Assembly: GCA_016872515.1 (NCBI GenBank)
Contig: VGZR01000011.1
Span: forward strand, 1 to 64,000
Source of the DNA: SAR202 cluster bacterium
GTDB taxonomy: Bacteria > Chloroflexota > Dehalococcoidia > Lucifugimonadales > VGZR01
DNA length: 64,000 nt
Reading direction: 5' to 3'
Position 1 is the stretch's first letter. Each line of letters starts with the position of its first letter. Below, piece by piece: positions 1-9,062 of this stretch. Position numbers and translations under genes: made by a program. The notes beneath the pieces were generated by a model, which did not search any database, had not been told where the DNA came from, and saw only the letters and a program-made list of their open reading frames with translations.

Positions 1-21
1 CTGGACAGCCTGACGAAGTAG
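1..21 (+). CDS. 3' end of an upstream gene (partial)
   Basis: Only the last six codons and a TAG stop would be in the window (reading LDSLTK). The frame is open from the left edge and stops 10 bases before the guanylate kinase start, as expected for an operon partner. Too little is left to name the product; in many bacteria a DUF370/RemA-type gene sits here, but that is only a positional guess. Confidence 0.3.
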   Translation: MDSLTK

Positions 22-31
22 GCCGCGACCT

Positions 32-643
32 TTGACTCCCGCTGGGGAAAAACGTTGCCCGCTCCTCATCATCCTCTCGGGGCCGTCCGGCGTCGGCAAG
101 GACGCGGTCCTGAGGCGGATGCGGGAGCTTCGCCGCCCCTACCACTTCGTCGTCACCGCCACGACGCGCCCCCGCCGGCCCGCCGAGCGCGACGGCGTGG
201 ACTACATCTTCCTCGACCACGCCACCTTCCAGCGCATGCTCCAGAAGCAGGAGATGCTGGAGTGGGCGCAGGTCTATGGAAACTACTATGGCGTGCCGAA
301 AGGCCAGGTGACCAAGGCGATGGCGGAGGGCAAAGACGTCCTCATCAAGACCGACGTCCAGGGCGCGGCCACCATCAAGCGGCTGGCCCCCGACGCGGTA
401 AGCATCTTCCTCAGGCCATTCGACATGAGTGAACTAACGATGCGGCTGTCAGCGCGGCATACGGAGTCGCCCGAGACCCTGGCCCTCCGCCTCCAGACGG
501 CGGAGTCGGAGATGCTCGAAGCGCCCAAGTTCGACCATGTGATCACCAACCGGCAGGGCCGCCTGGACGATGCGGTGAAGAGCGTCGAGGAGGCGGTGGC
601 CAAGGAACGGCTACGCGTTCCGCCGCGGTGTGTGCGGCTATAG
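32..643 (+). CDS. gmk: Guanylate kinase
   Basis: Converts GMP and ATP to GDP and ADP in cytoplasmic purine nucleotide metabolism. The 203-aa protein has the usual family length. The P-loop GPSGVGKD lies near residues 17-24 and is followed by the GMP-binding stretch TATTRPRRPAERDGVDYIF, where Arg and Tyr contact GMP. The start is TTG, since no ATG lies upstream before the preceding stop. An M1 aminopeptidase gene follows 12 bases downstream on the same strand and may be cotranscribed. The family assignment is firm; the exact start is less sure. Confidence 0.95.
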   Translation: MTPAGEKRCPLLIILSGPSGVGKDAVLRRMRELRRPYHFVVTATTRPRRPAERDGVDYIFLDHATFQRMLQKQEMLEWAQVYGNYYGVPKGQVTKAMAEGKDVLIKTDVQGAATIKRLAPDAVSIFLRPFDMSELTMRLSARHTESPETLALRLQTAESEMLEAPKFDHVITNRQGRLDDAVKSVEEAVAKERLRVPPRCVRL

Positions 644-655
644 GATGGTTCGAGG

Positions 656-3265
656 ATGACGATGGAACAGAACGATGTAAGGTTGCCCGGCAACATCCGG
701 CCCGTCCGGTATGACATCACGCTGGAGCCCGACCTGGAAAAGTTCGTCTTCAGCGGGACGGAGACGGTCGAGGTGGAGGTCCTGAAGCCCACCAGGGAGA
801 TCGTGCTCAACAGCATCGAGCTGACCATCCAACCCGCCACGCTGACCACATCCTCGGGCAAGACGTTGACGTCGAAGAAGCCGCGGCTGGACGAGAAGGC
901 CGAGACGGCGACGTTCGAGTTCGGCGAGGCGCTGCCCAGCGGCAGGGCGACGCTGCGGGTGGGGTTCGCGGGGATCCTCAACGATAGGCTGCGCGGCTTC
1001 TACCGGAGCCGGTACACCGACCCGGCGGGCCGCGAGCGGTACATGGCCTCGACGCAGTTCGAGGCCACCGATGCGCGGCGGGCCATCCCGTGCTGGGACG
1101 AGCCGACGTTCAAGGCGGTGTTCGAGGTGACGCTGGTCGTCCCGAACGACATGGCGGCGGTCTCCAACATGCCCGAGGTCGGCGAGAGGCCCGCCGCCAG
1201 TGGCCGCAAGGCCGTGCGGTTCGCTCCGACGCCGCCGATGTCCACCTACCTGCTGGCCTTCGCGGTGGGCGACCTCCGCTCCATCGAGCGGCGCGCCGGG
1301 AGTGGGACGCTGGTACGCATCTGGGCAACCAGAGGCAAGGAGCAGCAAGGGCAGTTCGCGCTGGAGACCTCCATCAATCTCCTGGCCTACTTCAACGACT
1401 ACTTCGGCGTCCCCTACCCGCTCGAAAAGCTCGACCACCTGGCCATCCCCGACTTCTCGGCGGGCGCGATGGAGAACTGGGGGGCCATCACGTACCGCGA
1501 GACGACGCTGCTGGTGGACCCGGCGAACAGCTCGGCGGGGACGCGGCAGCTCGTGGCCGCCATCGTGGCCCATGAGATGGCGCACATGTGGTTCGGCGAC
1601 CTGGTGACGATGGCCTGGTGGAACGACCTATGGCTGAACGAGAGCTTCGCGTCGTGGATGGGCGACAAGGCCACCGACAAGCTGTTCCCGGGGTGGCACG
1701 TGTGGAACCAGTTCCTCGTGAACGACACTGCGCGCGCCCTGAGCCTCGACGGGTTGAAGAGCTCCCACCCCATCGAGCAGGAAGTGCGCGACCCCGCCGA
1801 GATCGGCCAGCTTTTCGACGCCATCAGCTACAGCAAGGGCGCGTCCATCATCCGCATGCTGGAGCAGTTCGTAGGCGAGGAGGCGTTCCGGCGCGGGATG
1901 AATATCTACATGAACCGCCACCGCTATGGAAACGCCCGCACCCTCGACCTGTGGAACGCCCTGGGCGAGGCCTCGAAGCAACCGGTCGCGGAGATGATGG
2001 ACACGTGGGTGCAGCAGACGGGCTATCCCGTCCTGGAGGTGCAGACCCACCGCGACAGGGATGCCGTGGAGGTGCACGCGACCCAGAAGCGCTTCCTGTA
2101 CGAGAACCTGCTCCAGCCGGACGCGGCGGACACCACGGCCTGGCACGTGCCGCTGGGCATCCGAACGTCCGACCCGCAGGCCAAGCTCACCTACCTGATG
2201 AAGGGCTCCCAGGCGACCGTGCGCTTCCCTTCGACCCCGAAGGCATCCGCTGATGGCTGGGTGAAGGTGAACCCCCTCCACACCGGCTTCTACCGGGTCA
2301 AGTACGCGGCTGAGGACATCGAGCGGCTCCTGCCCGCCATCCGCTCGCTGGAGGTGCCCGCCGCCGACCGGCTGGGCCTGCAGAACGACGCCTACGCACT
2401 GTGCCGCGCCGGCTACATCCCGGTGACGCAGTACCTGACCATCGCTGAGGCGTACGTCAACGAGACGGACGAGTCTGTGTGGGCCGAGCTGTCGGCGAGC
2501 ATGGGGTCGCTGGACAACCTGCTGGGCAACGAGCCGTACCACCCGCGGTTCCAGGAGTTCGGGCGGAAGCTGTACAGCCCCATCGCCAAGAAAACGGGGT
2601 GGGACAAGAAGGAGGGCGAGGGCCACGCGGAGGCGTTGCTGCGCGCGACCGTCCTGGGCCAGTTCGGCGGCTTCGAGGACGCGGCGACGCTCAAGGAGGC
2701 GAGGCGCCGTTTCCGCAGCTACGTCAAGGACCCGGCGACCGTGCACCCGGACATCCGCAGGGTTGCCTTCGCGCTGGCGGCCAAGACCGGCGGCCCGGCT
2801 GCTAACGACCTGCTTTGGCGGCTGCACAAGACCGCCCCGCTCCAAGAGGAGAAGGTGCGGTTCCTGGCGGCGCTCACCCAGTTCCAGCGGCCAGACCTGC
2901 TCCAGAAGACGCTCGACCGGTCGCTCTCCAAGCGGGTCCGCGCCCACGAGACCATCTCCGTCGTGGCGGGCGTGGCGGCCAACCGGAAGGGGCGCGACAT
3001 GGCCTGGGAGTTCATCAAGGAGAACTGGAAGGAGTTCGACCGGCGCTACGGGGAGGGCGGCTTCGGCCTGATGGGCCTCGTGTCCACCACAGGCGCGTTC
3101 ACGACGCGGGAGAAGCTGGAGGACGTAGAGACGTTCTTCGCCGAGCACCCGACGCCGGCCGCCGAGCGGACGATACGCCAGTCGCTGGAGCGCATCCGGC
3201 TCAACGTTGCATGGCTGGAGCGGAACCGCAAGGACTTGAGGCGCTGGTTCGGAGGGGCGAACTGA
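656..3265 (+). CDS. M1 family zinc aminopeptidase
   Basis: Zinc exopeptidase that removes N-terminal residues from peptides, of the puromycin-sensitive aminopeptidase / tricorn factor type. The 869-aa protein shows the exopeptidase motif GAMENWG near residue 272 and the zinc motif HEMAH near 305, with the second Glu ligand in WLNESFA about 18 residues on. The C-terminal half looks like the ERAP1-type helical domain. No signal peptide is seen, so it is probably cytoplasmic, recycling peptides. Long open frames on the opposite strand here are codon-bias shadows. PepN (E. coli type) is a less likely label than the eukaryote-like M1 branch. Confidence 0.95.
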   Translation: MTMEQNDVRLPGNIRPVRYDITLEPDLEKFVFSGTETVEVEVLKPTREIVLNSIELTIQPATLTTSSGKTLTSKKPRLDEKAETATFEFGEALPSGRATLRVGFAGILNDRLRGFYRSRYTDPAGRERYMASTQFEATDARRAIPCWDEPTFKAVFEVTLVVPNDMAAVSNMPEVGERPAASGRKAVRFAPTPPMSTYLLAFAVGDLRSIERRAGSGTLVRIWATRGKEQQGQFALETSINLLAYFNDYFGVPYPLEKLDHLAIPDFSAGAMENWGAITYRETTLLVDPANSSAGTRQLVAAIVAHEMAHMWFGDLVTMAWWNDLWLNESFASWMGDKATDKLFPGWHVWNQFLVNDTARALSLDGLKSSHPIEQEVRDPAEIGQLFDAISYSKGASIIRMLEQFVGEEAFRRGMNIYMNRHRYGNARTLDLWNALGEASKQPVAEMMDTWVQQTGYPVLEVQTHRDRDAVEVHATQKRFLYENLLQPDAADTTAWHVPLGIRTSDPQAKLTYLMKGSQATVRFPSTPKASADGWVKVNPLHTGFYRVKYAAEDIERLLPAIRSLEVPAADRLGLQNDAYALCRAGYIPVTQYLTIAEAYVNETDESVWAELSASMGSLDNLLGNEPYHPRFQEFGRKLYSPIAKKTGWDKKEGEGHAEALLRATVLGQFGGFEDAATLKEARRRFRSYVKDPATVHPDIRRVAFALAAKTGGPAANDLLWRLHKTAPLQEEKVRFLAALTQFQRPDLLQKTLDRSLSKRVRAHETISVVAGVAANRKGRDMAWEFIKENWKEFDRRYGEGGFGLMGLVSTTGAFTTREKLEDVETFFAEHPTPAAERTIRQSLERIRLNVAWLERNRKDLRRWFGGAN

Positions 3266-3384
3266 CCGCTTCGCTCATGTTAAACAAGCTCGTTGCAACA
3301 AATAGCTTCTAATTGGCCTGGTAGTACGGCAGATCGTGTACAGCATCAATGAACCGTACAATGCTGGATGTACGGAGGCGTCGC

Positions 3385-3588
3385 ATGACTAGTGAGCGAC
3401 TAGATGTGCGTCTTGACCAGGAGCGGCCGCGCAAGCTCCGGGAAGTGGCAGCGGAGCAGGGTGCTCCCGTGTCCGAGATAGTACGCCGTCTCATAGACAG
3501 GGCCTACGAGGAGACTATTGGTGTACGCCGTGGACGTGCAACGCGCCGCCGGTCTGGCCGACACCCATCAGGAGTTGGCTGCCCGTGA
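3385..3588 (+). pseudogene. VapB-like ribbon-helix-helix antitoxin, 3' end altered
   Basis: The ATG at 3385 has a good ribosome site (GGAGG, 7 bases upstream) and gives MTSERLDVRLDQE followed by a ribbon-helix-helix/CopG-like core (VSEIVRRLIDRAYEE). The natural end is probably near the Glu-Glu pair; after that the frame runs into toxin-derived DNA and gives an Arg-rich nonsense tail up to 3588. The antitoxin DNA-binding part appears whole, so it could still be made. Its toxin partner downstream is broken, so the pair is not a functional module as it stands. Confidence 0.6.
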
Positions 3589-3727
3589 CCTGTTGCATGC
3601 GGCAGTGATGCACCGATTGGGCGTGCGCCGAATCATCTCAGCCGGTACAGGCTTTGACCAGCTAGCAGAGGTGGAACGACTGGGCCCGGCCCTGGAGTCT
3701 AGTTGGCGACATCTTGTCGTGTCCTGA
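3518..3727 (+). pseudogene. VapC-like PIN-domain toxin, C-terminal remnant
   Basis: The 69-aa frame matches only the last half of a PIN RNase: ARDLLHAAVMHRLGV is the helix carrying the central acidic residue, and IISAGTGFDQLAEVERLGP is the end of the fold. The N-terminal part with the first catalytic Asp is absent. The usual SAD motif reads SAG, so a further catalytic Asp is lost. It overlaps the antitoxin frame. A deletion across the junction is the simplest cause. A toxic RNase activity is very unlikely. Confidence 0.6.
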
Positions 3728-3747
3728 GTTCAAGGCTGGGCTGACCA

Positions 3748-5121
3748 CTACGCCGAGTAGGTCTCCTCTTTCATCAGGCCGCGCATGAAGGCGAGGTAAC
3801 TCGCCTTGGTCATGGGGGCCTTGTAGTCTGCCTTGACCTGCTTCGCCAGACGCCCTCCGTCGGCCAGGAGGTCCACCACGGTCATCGCCATCGCCTTGGC
3901 GCCCGTCAGCACGCCGAGGGCGTAGTCCTCCACCAGGAAGTCATTCCCGTGGGGCACGCCCTTGGCGCAGGCCATGTAGGGGTGGATGACCGGCATGATG
4001 TGGGACACGTCGCCCATGTCGGTGGAGCCGGTGCGGTGACCGAGCCGGACGACGTGCTGCTCGCCGACCAGCGCGACGGCGTTGCGGCGGTACGTCTCCG
4101 TCATCGCCTCGTCGTTGCGGATGGGCAGGTAGCCGGGCAGCGTCGTGATGGTGACGGACGCGCCGACGGCCAGCGCGCCCGCCCGAAGGGAGCGGTCCAC
4201 CTTCTCATTCGCTGCCATGAAGGCCTCGGTCGTGCGCCCGCGGACGAAGGTCTCCATCCGCACGTCGGCGGGCACGGAGCTGACGGCGACGCCGCCCTCG
4301 GTGATGATGGGGTGGATGCGGATGGTGTCCTCGTCGCGGAACGTTTCGCGCTGGGCGTGGATGGCCGACATGGCGATCATGGCGGCGTTGAGGGCGTTGA
4401 CGCCCCGGTGGGGCGCTGCGCCAGCGTGGGCCGCGCGGCCCGCGAACCTGATGCGCTTGGCGACCATGCCGGTGTTGGTGCCGCCGATGGCGATCTTGGC
4501 CGGCACGCCTTGCTCTGGCACAGGGCCGACGACGCCCTCGCGCACGGGGCCGATGGCGTGGGTCATCATCGCCATGTCCACGCCGTCGAGATGGCGAAGC
4601 CGCAGGAACTCGGCCTTGCCTCCGAGGAACTCGATGGCGCCCTTGCGGCGCAGCTCGTCGCGGTACTCGATCTCGATGTACTCTTCGGCGGGCACGGCCA
4701 TGAGCGCCACTCTGCCCGACAGCTTGCCCAGCACGTCCGCGGCCTTCAGCCCGGCCGCGACGCCCAGGAGCATCGCGATCTGGATGTGGTGGCCGCAGGC
4801 GTGGGCCGCGTTGGTCTGCGGGTCGGCGTGGGGATGGCCGAGGACGATCATCGAGTCCAATTCGCCCATCACGGCGACCGCGTGGCCGGGCGCGCCGCCC
4901 TCCAGCACCGCCTTCACGCCGGTGACGGCGATGCCCTCCTGGCAGGGGATGCCGAGGCGGCGGAACCAGTCGGCGGTGAGCTTGGCGGTCTTGCGCTCGC
5001 GGAAGCCGGGCTCGGGGTTGGCGAGGATCTGCTTCGCCAGGCCGATGAGGGCGTCGCCCTGGCGGTCAATTTCCTGCAGCACGGTGCGCTTGACGTCGTC
5101 GTTCGCCGTCATGTTGTTCAC
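3748..5121 (-). CDS. M20 family metallo-amidohydrolase (AbgB/IAA-hydrolase-like)
   Basis: Predicted zinc/manganese-dependent amidohydrolase of peptidase family M20D, cleaving acyl-amino acid or aminobenzoyl-glutamate-like amides. In the 457-aa protein, HACGHH near residue 107 and the acidic pair in VPAEEYIE near 145 are metal/catalytic motifs. A dimerisation domain follows with the typical GGTNTGMVAKRIRFAGRAAHAGAAP stretch. The ORF start is GTG at 5121; the ATG three codons later (5112) has a better spaced ribosome site (AGGTGA). It is monocistronic and divergent from glycerate kinase. The true substrate cannot be read from sequence. Confidence 0.9.
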   Translation of the reverse strand: MNNMTANDDVKRTVLQEIDRQGDALIGLAKQILANPEPGFRERKTAKLTADWFRRLGIPCQEGIAVTGVKAVLEGGAPGHAVAVMGELDSMIVLGHPHADPQTNAAHACGHHIQIAMLLGVAAGLKAADVLGKLSGRVALMAVPAEEYIEIEYRDELRRKGAIEFLGGKAEFLRLRHLDGVDMAMMTHAIGPVREGVVGPVPEQGVPAKIAIGGTNTGMVAKRIRFAGRAAHAGAAPHRGVNALNAAMIAMSAIHAQRETFRDEDTIRIHPIITEGGVAVSSVPADVRMETFVRGRTTEAFMAANEKVDRSLRAGALAVGASVTITTLPGYLPIRNDEAMTETYRRNAVALVGEQHVVRLGHRTGSTDMGDVSHIMPVIHPYMACAKGVPHGNDFLVEDYALGVLTGAKAMAMTVVDLLADGGRLAKQVKADYKAPMTKASYLAFMRGLMKEETYSA

Positions 5122-5144
5122 CTATCTAACCTTGGCATAGACTC

Positions 5145-5184
5145 GCCCCCCACCTTGATCCTCCCCCCTCAAGGGGGAGGAGAG
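5145..5184. repeat. Intergenic palindromic repeat, short form (copy 1)
   Basis: The stretch reads as CACCTTGATCCTCCCCC followed by its own complement-like arm CAAGGGGGAGGA. It is the reverse-oriented short version of the element seen at 37.1 and 38.4 kb. It lies between the divergent M20 and glycerate kinase genes. No promoter was recognised in the remaining bases of this 157-base gap. Confidence 0.7.
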
Positions 5185-5278
5185 TATGAAGGCGATTCCT
5201 GCTTTGATCAAAGCAGAGGCTATTCGTGCAAGGCCCGACTGATTAGCGGCGGGCGGTTATGGTAGCATCGAAGCCGCC

Positions 5279-6448
5279 ATGAAGGTAGTCATCGCGCCGC
5301 AAGCGTTCAAAGGCTCGATATCCGCGCTTGAAGCCGCCAAGGCGATAGCGGCGGGCGTCAAGCGCGTGGTGCCGGACGCGGAGACGGTCTTGGTGCCGGT
5401 GGCGGATGGCGGCGACGGGACGCTGCAGACGCTGGTCGAAACTTCGGGCGGCCAGATACATAGCGTCAGGGTGACCGGCCCGTTGGGGGAGCACGTCGAG
5501 GCCCATTGGGGCGCGATGGGCGACGGACGGACGGCGGTCATCGAGATGGCGCGCACGTCCGGGCTGGTGCTCGTTCCCCACCCACGACGCAACCCGTTCT
5601 TGAGCACGACCTACGGCCTGGGCGAGGCCATCAGGGCAGCGATGGACGCGGGCTTCCGGCGGTTCATCGTGGGCATCGGCGGGAGCGCGACGAACGACGG
5701 CGGCGCGGGCATGGCCCAGGCGCTGGGCGTTCGGCTGCTGGACGCACAGGGCCACGACCTGCCGCATGGCGGCGCGGCGCTGGCGCGGCTGGAGCGCATA
5801 GACATGGCGGGCCTCGACCCGCGGGCCAACCAGGCCGAGTTCCTGGTGGCCTGTGACGTGAGCAACCCGCTGACGGGGCCGGAGGGCGCATCGGCGGTGT
5901 ACGGCCCGCAGAAGGGGGCGACGCCGGAGATGGTGCGGCAGCTCGACGCGGCCCTGCACCACTTCGCTCAGGTGGTGAAGCGCGACCTGGGCGCGGACAT
6001 CGAGCAGATGCGCGGCGCCGGCGCGGCGGGCGGCCTCGGCGGCGGGCTCGTTGCCTTCCTGAAAACGACGCTGCGGCCGGGCGTGGACATCGTCCTGGAG
6101 ACGGTGGGCCTGGAGAAGCACCTGGCGGGCGCCGACCTAGTCATCACCGGCGAGGGGCGGTTGGACTTCCAGACGGTGTACAGCAAGGCGCCTATCGGCG
6201 TGGCGGCGCGGGCGAAGAGGCGCGGCATCCCCGTCATCGCCATCGCGGGCTCTCTGGGCGAGCGGTTCTACCTGGTGCACGACCACGGGATAGACGCCGC
6301 AGCGGCCATCACCACGGCGCCGATGAGCCTGGAGGAGGCGTCGGCGAAGGCGGCCGACCTCATCGCCACCGAAACGGAGGAGGTGCTGCGGTTCATGAAG
6401 ACGGGCGCGCGGGTGTTTGGGAGGGGGTTGACTACATATGAGCGATAA
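5279..6448 (+). CDS. Glycerate kinase (GlxK/type I family)
   Basis: Phosphorylates D-glycerate (mainly to 2-phosphoglycerate in this family), linking glyoxylate or serine breakdown to glycolysis. The 389-aa protein has normal family length, with the N-terminal MKVVIAPQAFKGSISALEAA, the VADGGDGT motif near residue 41, GGSATNDGGAGMAQALG near 139, and GEGRLDFQT near 286. It stands alone. The final codons overlap the start of a decayed small membrane protein gene. The assignment to PF02595 is secure. Confidence 0.93.
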   Translation: MKVVIAPQAFKGSISALEAAKAIAAGVKRVVPDAETVLVPVADGGDGTLQTLVETSGGQIHSVRVTGPLGEHVEAHWGAMGDGRTAVIEMARTSGLVLVPHPRRNPFLSTTYGLGEAIRAAMDAGFRRFIVGIGGSATNDGGAGMAQALGVRLLDAQGHDLPHGGAALARLERIDMAGLDPRANQAEFLVACDVSNPLTGPEGASAVYGPQKGATPEMVRQLDAALHHFAQVVKRDLGADIEQMRGAGAAGGLGGGLVAFLKTTLRPGVDIVLETVGLEKHLAGADLVITGEGRLDFQTVYSKAPIGVAARAKRRGIPVIAIAGSLGERFYLVHDHGIDAAAAITTAPMSLEEASAKAADLIATETEEVLRFMKTGARVFGRGLTTYER

Positions 6449-6810
6449 GGCTTCAATCATCCTGGCACTTTACGGCGCAGCATTATCAACTTTGGTTTTC
6501 TTATGGAGTCTTTTGCGTGCCCTACAAGATCGGCCGCAAATAAGAGTCAGGGTCAACCGTAGCACGCTAGTGCATCAGTTAAGGCCAGCTATTCAAGCTG
6601 TTTGAGGGGAGAGGATAGGCATCGAAGTAGTCAAACAGCGGTAAGCGACCCGTGACGGTCGTAGCAACTGGGCTTAGATTTGATACCGAGTCTGAGGAAA
6701 AGAATGCTGCGACTGTGATGGATTCTGAGTTGCCGAAGGAGTTGACGGAGGGACAAGCACACATTACATACGCAGAGCCAGGAGGCCTGGACACAAATAC
6801 GATTCTATAA
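6438..6810 (+). pseudogene. Decayed small single-TM protein
   Basis: An ATG at 6438 opens MSDKASIILALYGAALSTLV, one membrane helix, then RPQIRVRVNRS. The frame meets TGA at 6603-6605. Reading on in the same frame gives GERIGIEVV up to about 6630. Dropping one A from the AAA run at about 6632 then gives NSGKRPVTV and an open frame to TAA at 6810, including SELPKELTEGQ. The layout (one helix, then a soluble domain with N.GKRPVTV) resembles widespread small phage- or plasmid-borne membrane proteins. One stop plus one frameshift makes it a probable pseudogene; sequencing error is possible. The rest of the gap (6811-6906) holds nothing recognisable. Confidence 0.6.
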
Positions 6811-6906
6811 GGGTGGGCAAGGGATGCAACTGGCCGTCGCTATAGGTCTGGAAAACATCCTCTTAGACCGAAGCGTAGATTGTTTTGAGCGTTTGCTCCA
6901 TCCGGC

Positions 6907-7638
6907 TTACCCCATCAGGACCATGTGGACTTCGCCGGGGCCGTGGACGCCTGTGATGAGGGTGTACTCGATGTCGGCGGAGCGGCTCGGCCCGCTGATG
7001 ATGTTCATATAGCTGCCGAGGTTGCCGCTCAGGAAGTCGTCGCGCCGCAGGGTGAACAGGTCGTCCAGGCTAGGGAGCACCTGGCCGCGTTCGACGACGG
7101 CGACGTGAACGGGCGGGACGAGCGAGGCGAGGCGGCTGACGCCCTGGCGGGGGATGAGGACGCACGAGCCGGTCTCGGCGATGGCGTAGTCGGCGCCGGT
7201 GATGCCGAGGTCGGCCTCGATGGCCTTCTGCCGCAGCGCTGCACGGTCGAGGCCGAAGCCCTGGGCCATGACCTGGAGTGCGACGCCGGTGTCGGCGAGG
7301 CGGAGGTCGAGTTTCATCCTATTGAGGATGTCGTGCGCCGTGCGGACGGCCGAGCGGGCCTCGAGCCTGCGGACGACGTCGCGAACGTAGTCCGCCGCGG
7401 TGTCCAGCGAGGGGGCGCGGAGGACCTTCCAGCCGTTCTGGTTCGCGGTCTCGGCGAGCTGGGCCAGGAGCGGGCCGGCGTCGCGCTGCATCACTTCGCG
7501 GACATGGCGGGCACCGGCATCAACGTCGCCGCGCGTGCGACCCAGAGCGGTCGCGGACGGCGCGGGCGTGTGCCCCTCAGGGTGGCCGAGGGCCTGTCGG
7601 ATGGTGCGGAAGAACTCGTCGCGCGGAGCCGTGGTCAC
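6907..7638 (-). CDS. lutC: Lactate utilization protein C (LUD domain)
   Basis: Third subunit of the LutABC iron-sulfur L-lactate oxidation complex. The GTG at 7638 lies two bases after the lutB stop and gives 243 aa with a LUD domain: ADLGITGADYAIAETGSCVL and the C-terminal SGPSRSADIEYTLITGVHGPGEVHMVL. The long track ORF to 8388 is this gene plus an out-of-frame read of lutB. It is translationally coupled to lutB. LutC has no cluster ligands of its own; its exact role in the complex is not settled. Confidence 0.92.
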   Translation of the reverse strand: MTTAPRDEFFRTIRQALGHPEGHTPAPSATALGRTRGDVDAGARHVREVMQRDAGPLLAQLAETANQNGWKVLRAPSLDTAADYVRDVVRRLEARSAVRTAHDILNRMKLDLRLADTGVALQVMAQGFGLDRAALRQKAIEADLGITGADYAIAETGSCVLIPRQGVSRLASLVPPVHVAVVERGQVLPSLDDLFTLRRDDFLSGNLGSYMNIISGPSRSADIEYTLITGVHGPGEVHMVLMG

Positions 7639-7640
7639 CG

Positions 7641-9062
7641 CTACAGCCCTCGCTTCCAGCGGGAGCGGAAGCTGTGCTTGGGCAGCGCCGGAAAGGTGCG
7701 GTAGCGGGTCCAGCCGGACAGGGGCGGCGGCATCCTGCGGATGCGGCCCTTCCGCACTAGGGGCCGCTGCACTACCCTGCCCGTGGCGGTCGCCAGTCCG
7801 AGGAACATGCGACCTTGGAATGCCATACGATACCCCCGCATGGCCATGCGTTCGGCCAAGGCAACGCGCCGCTGGCCGGGGTACGCCGTCCCCTCGGTCA
7901 ATTCGCGGCGTAGCACGAGCAGCATCCGCGGGATGTTGATGCGGACGGGGCACGCCTCGCGGCACGCGCCGCACAGGCTGGAGGCGTAGGGCAGGTCCTT
8001 GGCGTCGCCCAGGCCGGTCAGGACCGGCGAGACGATGGCGCCGATAGGGCCGGGATACACCCAGCCGTAGGCGTGGCCGCCGACCTTGCGATAGACCGGG
8101 CAAGCGTTGAGGCACGCGCCGCAGCGGATGCAGTAGAGCGACTCGCGAAGCTCCGGGTTGGCCAGCAGCCGCGAGCGGCCGTTGTCCACTATGACCAGGT
8201 GGAACTCCTCGGGCCCGTCCTCGTCGTTGCTCCGGCGCGGGCCGGTCACCGCCGTCACGTAGCTGGTGATGCGCTGGCCTGTGGCAGACCGAATGAGGAG
8301 CCGCAGGAAGGTGCCCAGGTCCTTCATCGAGGGGACGAGCTTCTCCATGCCGGTGATGGCGACGTGGATGCGGGGCATGGAGGTGCACATGCGCCCGTTG
8401 CCCTCGTTGGTGACGATGACGACGGTGCCCGTCTCGGCCACGACGAAGTTGGCGCCGGTGATGCCCATGTCGGCCTGGATGAACTTCTGACGCAGCTGCC
8501 GCCTGGCCTCGCGGCCCAGGTCGGTGATTTTGTCGGTGGGCGCGGAGCCAAGTTTGCGGTGGAACAACTCCGAGACGTCCTGCCGCGACTTGTGGATGGC
8601 GGGCGCGACGATGTGGTACGGCGTCTCTTCGGCAAGCTGGATGACGTACTCGCCGAGGTCAGTCTCCACCGGCTCGATGCCGGCGGCCTCGAACTGGTGG
8701 TTGAGGCCCATCTCCTCTGAGACCATGGACTTGCTCTTGATGACAACCTTGACACCCCTGGCCTTGGCGAGGTCAACGACGTACTTATTGGCCTCCGCGG
8801 CGTCGGCGGCGAAGAAGACCTTGCCGCCCGCCTTGGCGACGTTGGCCTCGACCTGGGCGAGGTAGTAGTCCAGGTGCTCGACGGTGTGGGCCTTGATGGC
8901 CCTGGCGTGGTCGCGCAGCTCCTCCCAGTTGGGCGTCGCGTCGGCGGCCCGCAGCCTGGCGGCATGGAAGCCGTGGTACAGACCAAGGAGGCTCTTCTGC
9001 GCCTTCTCGTCGCGGATGGCGAGGGCGGCGCCCTGGTTGAACTGCTTAGTCTTCGGCTCCAT
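7641..9062 (-). CDS. lutB: Lactate utilization protein B (iron-sulfur LUD protein)
   Basis: Iron-sulfur subunit of the LutABC L-lactate oxidising system (L-lactate to pyruvate). The 473-aa protein has an N-terminal LUD domain (ADMGITGANFVVAETGTVV) and two 4Fe-4S cysteine sets: CIRCGACLNACPVYRKVGG near residue 312 and CGACREACPVRINIPRML near 362. The family's C-terminal basic tail is present. The start ATG directly abuts the lutA stop, which signals tight coupling. Confidence 0.95.
   Translation of the reverse strand: MEPKTKQFNQGAALAIRDEKAQKSLLGLYHGFHAARLRAADATPNWEELRDHARAIKAHTVEHLDYYLAQVEANVAKAGGKVFFAADAAEANKYVVDLAKARGVKVVIKSKSMVSEEMGLNHQFEAAGIEPVETDLGEYVIQLAEETPYHIVAPAIHKSRQDVSELFHRKLGSAPTDKITDLGREARRQLRQKFIQADMGITGANFVVAETGTVVIVTNEGNGRMCTSMPRIHVAITGMEKLVPSMKDLGTFLRLLIRSATGQRITSYVTAVTGPRRSNDEDGPEEFHLVIVDNGRSRLLANPELRESLYCIRCGACLNACPVYRKVGGHAYGWVYPGPIGAIVSPVLTGLGDAKDLPYASSLCGACREACPVRINIPRMLLVLRRELTEGTAYPGQRRVALAERMAMRGYRMAFQGRMFLGLATATGRVVQRPLVRKGRIRRMPPPLSGWTRYRTFPALPKHSFRSRWKRGL

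Noticed and set aside
1628-3148. 506-aa minus-strand ORF opposite the aminopeptidase
   Set aside because: Codon-bias shadow: low complexity, rich in Leu, Arg, Val and His, with no family features.
3949-5265. 438-aa plus-strand ORF opposite the M20 amidohydrolase
   Set aside because: Shadow of the M20 gene, rich in Gly, Ala, Asp and His; its end merely runs through repeat copy 1.
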